A stretch of DNA of 42,320 bases from Rhodobacterales bacterium. GTDB lineage: Bacteria; Myxococcota_A; UBA796; GCA-2862545. Position 1 is the first letter of the stretch, and the number at the start of each line of letters is the position of its first letter. Below, in pieces: positions 39,844 through 42,320 of the stretch. Under the pieces are notes generated by a model. That model saw only the letters and a program-made list of their open reading frames with translations, was not told the DNA's origin and ran no database searches. The translations under genes were made by a program, and so were the position numbers. Location: NCBI GenBank assembly GCA_009936995.1, contig JAACDH010000182.1, forward strand, positions 1-42,320. The letters run 5' to 3'.

Positions 39844-40658
39844 CAGCCTGCGGAGAACATGATGGGGAAGTTGGCGATAGCCGTCTTGTCCGCACCCAAT
39901 ACTGGGTACTTGATGTTCGGTAGTAGGCCGGTGACGCACTCGATCAGACTTTCGTCTTCGATGGTGCCGGCCTGGACGCTGGGGGGCTCCATGTGCTCGC
40001 CTTGGGGGCCTATAACGGTGCGAATGGTGATGCGGCCAGAGAGGCCGGGGGCCGCGGCCAAGCGCGCGTTGTAGCACTGGGTGATGCTGGGCATCAACGG
40101 CTTGATTGCGCCATCTGCGTCTTTCTCGGACAAACCACCGACCACCTTGGGCTGACCCAAGTACACACCCTTGGGCATCGCGCCGGGCGCGACGGAGGTA
40201 ATGTCGAGGGGACCGGAGTCTTTCATGCGAGCCAGACCGACCTTGCCGGCACCTGCTTCGCGAGCGAGGTCGACCATGTCGACGATGTGGCCGTACATGA
40301 CTTCGGCGTCGGCGTCGATGAACACGTTCTTATCGGTCATTGGGCGCAGGCGTCGGGTGATCTCGTTGAACAGGTACTCTTCGGTCATCCGCTTTCGGTT
40401 CAGGGCGAGCCTGACGGGTTCCTCTTCGGCGTTTTCACCCTCGGAGTTGTCGTAGATGGCGATGACCAATTGTTCTTGGGCCTCGGGGGGAGGCTTGCTC
40501 GTGCTCTGCTCGGAACTTGGCAGCTTGACGCCCATCTCTTCGATCTGGATGGGAATGTTCACCATCATAATGATCAAGATGACGAGCACAACGTCGATGA
40601 GGGGCGCGAAGTTCGGCTCGGAGTTGGGGCCGGCACCTGTACCTAGTGAACCACCCAT
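39843..40658 (-). CDS. ExbD/TolR protein fused to an AgmX/PglI-type C-terminal domain
   Basis: The protein has 271 residues. The N-terminal membrane helix NFAPLIDVVLVILIIMMVN carries the conserved Asp (Asp22) that takes part in proton flow through ExbB-ExbD/TolQ-TolR motors. The ExbD periplasmic domain follows (ITRRLRPMTDKNVFIDADAEV, YGHIVDMVDLAREAG). After a linker, residues of about 175-271 form an AgmX/TonB-like domain (ITQCYNARLAAAPGLSGRITIRTVI, IECVTGLLP, FPIMFS). The fusion puts the output domain directly on the motor's stator-like subunit. The gene abuts the ordinary exbD gene upstream (TAAATG). Confidence 0.88.
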   Translation of the reverse strand: MGGSLGTGAGPNSEPNFAPLIDVVLVILIIMMVNIPIQIEEMGVKLPSSEQSTSKPPPEAQEQLVIAIYDNSEGENAEEEPVRLALNRKRMTEEYLFNEITRRLRPMTDKNVFIDADAEVMYGHIVDMVDLAREAGAGKVGLARMKDSGPLDITSVAPGAMPKGVYLGQPKVVGGLSEKDADGAIKPLMPSITQCYNARLAAAPGLSGRITIRTVIGPQGEHMEPPSVQAGTIEDESLIECVTGLLPNIKYPVLGADKTAIANFPIMFSAG

Positions 40659-41072
40659 TTACTGTTCCTTACCTGCGGCGATAAACACCGAGGTGAGCCG
40701 ATTTTCGGCGAGGAGGTCCATGACTTCGCGGACTTGACCGTATTCTAAGCGGCGGTCGGCTTTGACCAACACGGAGCGCTCGGGGTTCTTGGCGTATTCG
40801 GCGTTGATTAAGTCGATGAGGTTTTCTTCGGTGACGATCTCTTGTTCCACGGCCCAGGTGCCTTCGTGGGTGATGGACACCACGATGTGCTGGCCAACGT
40901 CGTTCACCGTGACCGTGGTGGTGGCCAGGGGAAGGTCGACAGGCAGGCCGCTGGAGAGGAGCGGCGTGATGACCATAAACACCACCAGCAGCACCAACAC
41001 GACGTCGATGAGCGGGGTAACGTTGATATCGGCCATAGGGGAGCCGTCGCCGGATCCCATCTTTGCGCCCAT
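40659..41072 (-). CDS. ExbD/TolR biopolymer transport protein
   Basis: The protein has 137 residues, the standard length. MADINVTPLIDVVLVLLVVFMV is the single membrane helix with conserved Asp23. The periplasmic domain follows (SVLVKADRRLEYGQVREVMDLL). It pairs with the ExbB-like protein three bases upstream to form a proton-driven motor. Since the cluster also encodes AgmX/TonB-type proteins, it may serve TonB transport, Tol-Pal function or gliding-motility-type machinery, which cannot be decided here. Confidence 0.92.
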   Translation of the reverse strand: MGAKMGSGDGSPMADINVTPLIDVVLVLLVVFMVITPLLSSGLPVDLPLATTTVTVNDVGQHIVVSITHEGTWAVEQEIVTEENLIDLINAEYAKNPERSVLVKADRRLEYGQVREVMDLLAENRLTSVFIAAGKEQ

Positions 41073-41075
41073 AGC

Positions 41076-41795
41076 TTACTTCCCGGCGGTGGCGGACTGG
41101 AGAAGCTTCTCGGCCCAGTCGGTGAAGTCGGCTTCGGAGCTCTCAAGCTCGTCGCGGACCTTGTCGCTGCGGAAGTTGAAGTAGTTGAACGCCCAAACAC
41201 CGGCGATGGCCACACCAATACCGACACCGGTGGTGATGAGGGCCTCGGAGATACCGGCGGAGATGGACGCAAGACCGGAGCCTTCTTCGGCCATGCCCTG
41301 GAATGCGTTGATGACGCCAAAGGTGGTTCCCAGCAGACCCACGAACGGAGCCGTTGAGCCGGTGGTGGCCAGGACAGTCATGCCCTTCTTCATCTTGGCG
41401 AGCTCTTCGTAGTGTGCCTTCTCGACGGCGCGCTGGGCGTTGTCGAGACCGGTGCGGTCTTGGCGAGCGTGCATCTCGCGGAGTCCGGCCCGAAGCAGGC
41501 CCGCAAGGTACGAAGCCTTGAAAGTCTCGTCGTCGCACAACGTGAGCGCAGCGTCGAGATCTTGTTTCTGGAGGGGACCTACGATCGCGCTTGCGAAAGC
41601 AACCGACTGCTTACGAGCGCGGTTGAATGCCATCATGCGCTCGAACGACGTAAAGACGGTGCCGACGAGCATCAACACGAGGGTGATGATGACTGCACGG
41701 GCAATAAAGCCGGCGTGTTGCCACATCTCGCTGATGGTGAATCCGCCACCGGCTTCTTCGGCCATCGCCACAGTACTGATCAGAAAGACGAGCAT
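41076..41795 (-). CDS. ExbB/TolQ/MotA-family proton channel protein
   Basis: The protein has 239 residues with three membrane helices: one near residues 27-50 (IARAVIITLVLMLVGTVFTSF), one after the cytoplasmic helical part (TTGSTAPFVGLLGTTFGVINAF), and one at GISEALITTGVGIGVAIAGVWAFNYF. The TGSTAPFVGLLGT and ALITTGVGIGVAI motifs are the family signatures. A hydrophobic N-terminus (LVFLISTVAMA) could act as a signal or extra membrane segment. GGAGAA lies before the ATG. Confidence 0.93.
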   Translation of the reverse strand: MLVFLISTVAMAEEAGGGFTISEMWQHAGFIARAVIITLVLMLVGTVFTSFERMMAFNRARKQSVAFASAIVGPLQKQDLDAALTLCDDETFKASYLAGLLRAGLREMHARQDRTGLDNAQRAVEKAHYEELAKMKKGMTVLATTGSTAPFVGLLGTTFGVINAFQGMAEEGSGLASISAGISEALITTGVGIGVAIAGVWAFNYFNFRSDKVRDELESSEADFTDWAEKLLQSATAGK

Positions 41796-41855
41796 TTGCT
41801 GGGTTCTCCAGTGATATTTCGTTGAGGTGCCCGAGAGGGCGGCGTGTCGGGATGC

Positions 41856-42320
41856 TTATCGCGCCCTGTAGGTGACACCAATCGTGATTTGAGCTTTGAC
41901 TTTTTGTCGTCCGACCTTGGGCGGGTACCACCGCCACTTCATGATCGCAGACTGGGTCTCGGCGTGGAAGACTTGGGGGCAGTTTTCGACGACCACCTTG
42001 AAGGGAACGCCGTCGGCGCCGATGAAGACCTTGGCGAGGCAGCGTTGGTCCCCCAGGTTGGCCTCTTGGGCCGCTTTGGGGTATCGAGGTTGAATCTGCT
42101 TTTTGACTTCGATTTCGGAGTGATGCATGGCGACGACGCCGCCGAGCACGCCGCCGAGCTCGCCGCCAATCACGCCGCCGATGACACCGCCAACCACGCC
42201 GCCTTCTTCGCCGCCCTCGACGCCTCCGACTTGGCCACCGGTCGCGGCGGACTTGACCTTGTCTTCGGGCTCTTTATCGAGCTCTTCGATTTCTTCATCC
42301 ATCTCGTCGGGGTCGACCTC
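41856..42320 (-). CDS. TonB/AgmX-type energy transducer, N-terminus beyond the window
   Basis: The frame is open to the window edge, so this is a partial gene of which 154 residues are visible. It has an acidic stretch (DEMDEEIEELDKEPED), a Gly/Val repeat region (VGGVIGGVIGGELGGVLGG) and a C-terminal TonB-like domain (IQPRYPKAAQEANLGDQRCLAKVFIG, DGVPFKVVV, MKWRWYPPKVG). The Gly/Val tract before the domain is common in myxobacterial TonB proteins. Together with the exbB and exbD genes downstream it completes a TonB/Tol-type energy system. The membrane anchor would be in the missing part. Confidence 0.87.
   Translation of the reverse strand, partial: EVDPDEMDEEIEELDKEPEDKVKSAATGGQVGGVEGGEEGGVVGGVIGGVIGGELGGVLGGVVAMHHSEIEVKKQIQPRYPKAAQEANLGDQRCLAKVFIGADGVPFKVVVENCPQVFHAETQSAIMKWRWYPPKVGRQKVKAQITIGVTYRAR

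Overview
The window is 42.3 kb of GC-rich chromosomal DNA, densely packed with genes. I see no transposase, integrase, phage gene, CRISPR array, rRNA or tRNA. Gene content suggests a member of the Myxococcota or a related 'deltaproteobacterial' lineage. The clues are several proteins ending in the AgmX/PglI (TonB-like) C-terminal domain, an MJ0042-type zinc-ribbon membrane protein, MopE-like lipoproteins rich in metal-binding motifs, a membrane Ser/Thr kinase with a PEGA-like tail, a very long S41 protease and many small lipoproteins. The species cannot be named from the sequence alone.

Layout. 1-413: the end of an unknown gene and a decayed VOC/glyoxalase gene. 498-2828 (+): a secreted CocE/NonD-type hydrolase. 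10686-2836 (-): one arginine-biosynthesis operon, argR-argG-P-loop gene-argC-argD-argF'-argB-argE. Most of its genes overlap by 4-11 bases, and a perfect inverted repeat that looks like an ArgR operator lies upstream. 12287-10794 (-): a hybrid histidine kinase. 14270-12474 (-): typA/bipA. 15794-14376 (-): a zinc-ribbon/three-TM/AgmX protein with a fresh 18-base tandem repeat. 18985-15851 (-): a neutral-ceramidase-like lipoprotein followed directly by a deoxynucleoside kinase. 19307-25840 (+): a five-gene envelope operon (lipoprotein, outer-membrane barrel, lipoprotein, Tat-signal small subunit, GMC oxidoreductase). 27963-25885 (-): small membrane protein, A24 prepilin peptidase, MopE-like lipoprotein and a secreted protein of unknown function. 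28028-33786 (+): Ser/Thr kinase, UbiA-type prenyltransferase, PhnA-like zinc protein, S41 protease. 38180-33796 (-): two tandem, related large MopE-like lipoproteins. 42320-38235 (-): TonB-like protein (cut by the window edge), ExbB/TolQ, ExbD, an ExbD-AgmX fusion, a polyprenyl synthase and TlyA.

The most promising system is the arginine operon. Its transcarbamylase is of the acylornithine (argF') type. It carries Ala at the position where Glu specifies N-acetylornithine and small or Pro residues specify N-succinylornithine, so a succinylated pathway like that of Bacteroides is predicted. The operon has no argA, argJ or GNAT gene for the first step. Between argG and argC it instead encodes a P-loop protein resembling DUF1611, a family in which one member (DgcN) is reported to N-acylate glutamate. 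The hypothesis is that this P-loop protein is an unrecognised glutamate N-acyltransferase that starts arginine synthesis. Other points worth checking are two probable ATT start codons, RNA/DNA hairpins at three gene starts, the ExbD-AgmX fusion, the shared N-terminal motif of three MopE-like lipoproteins, and the GMC redox module, which lacks an obvious cytochrome partner.
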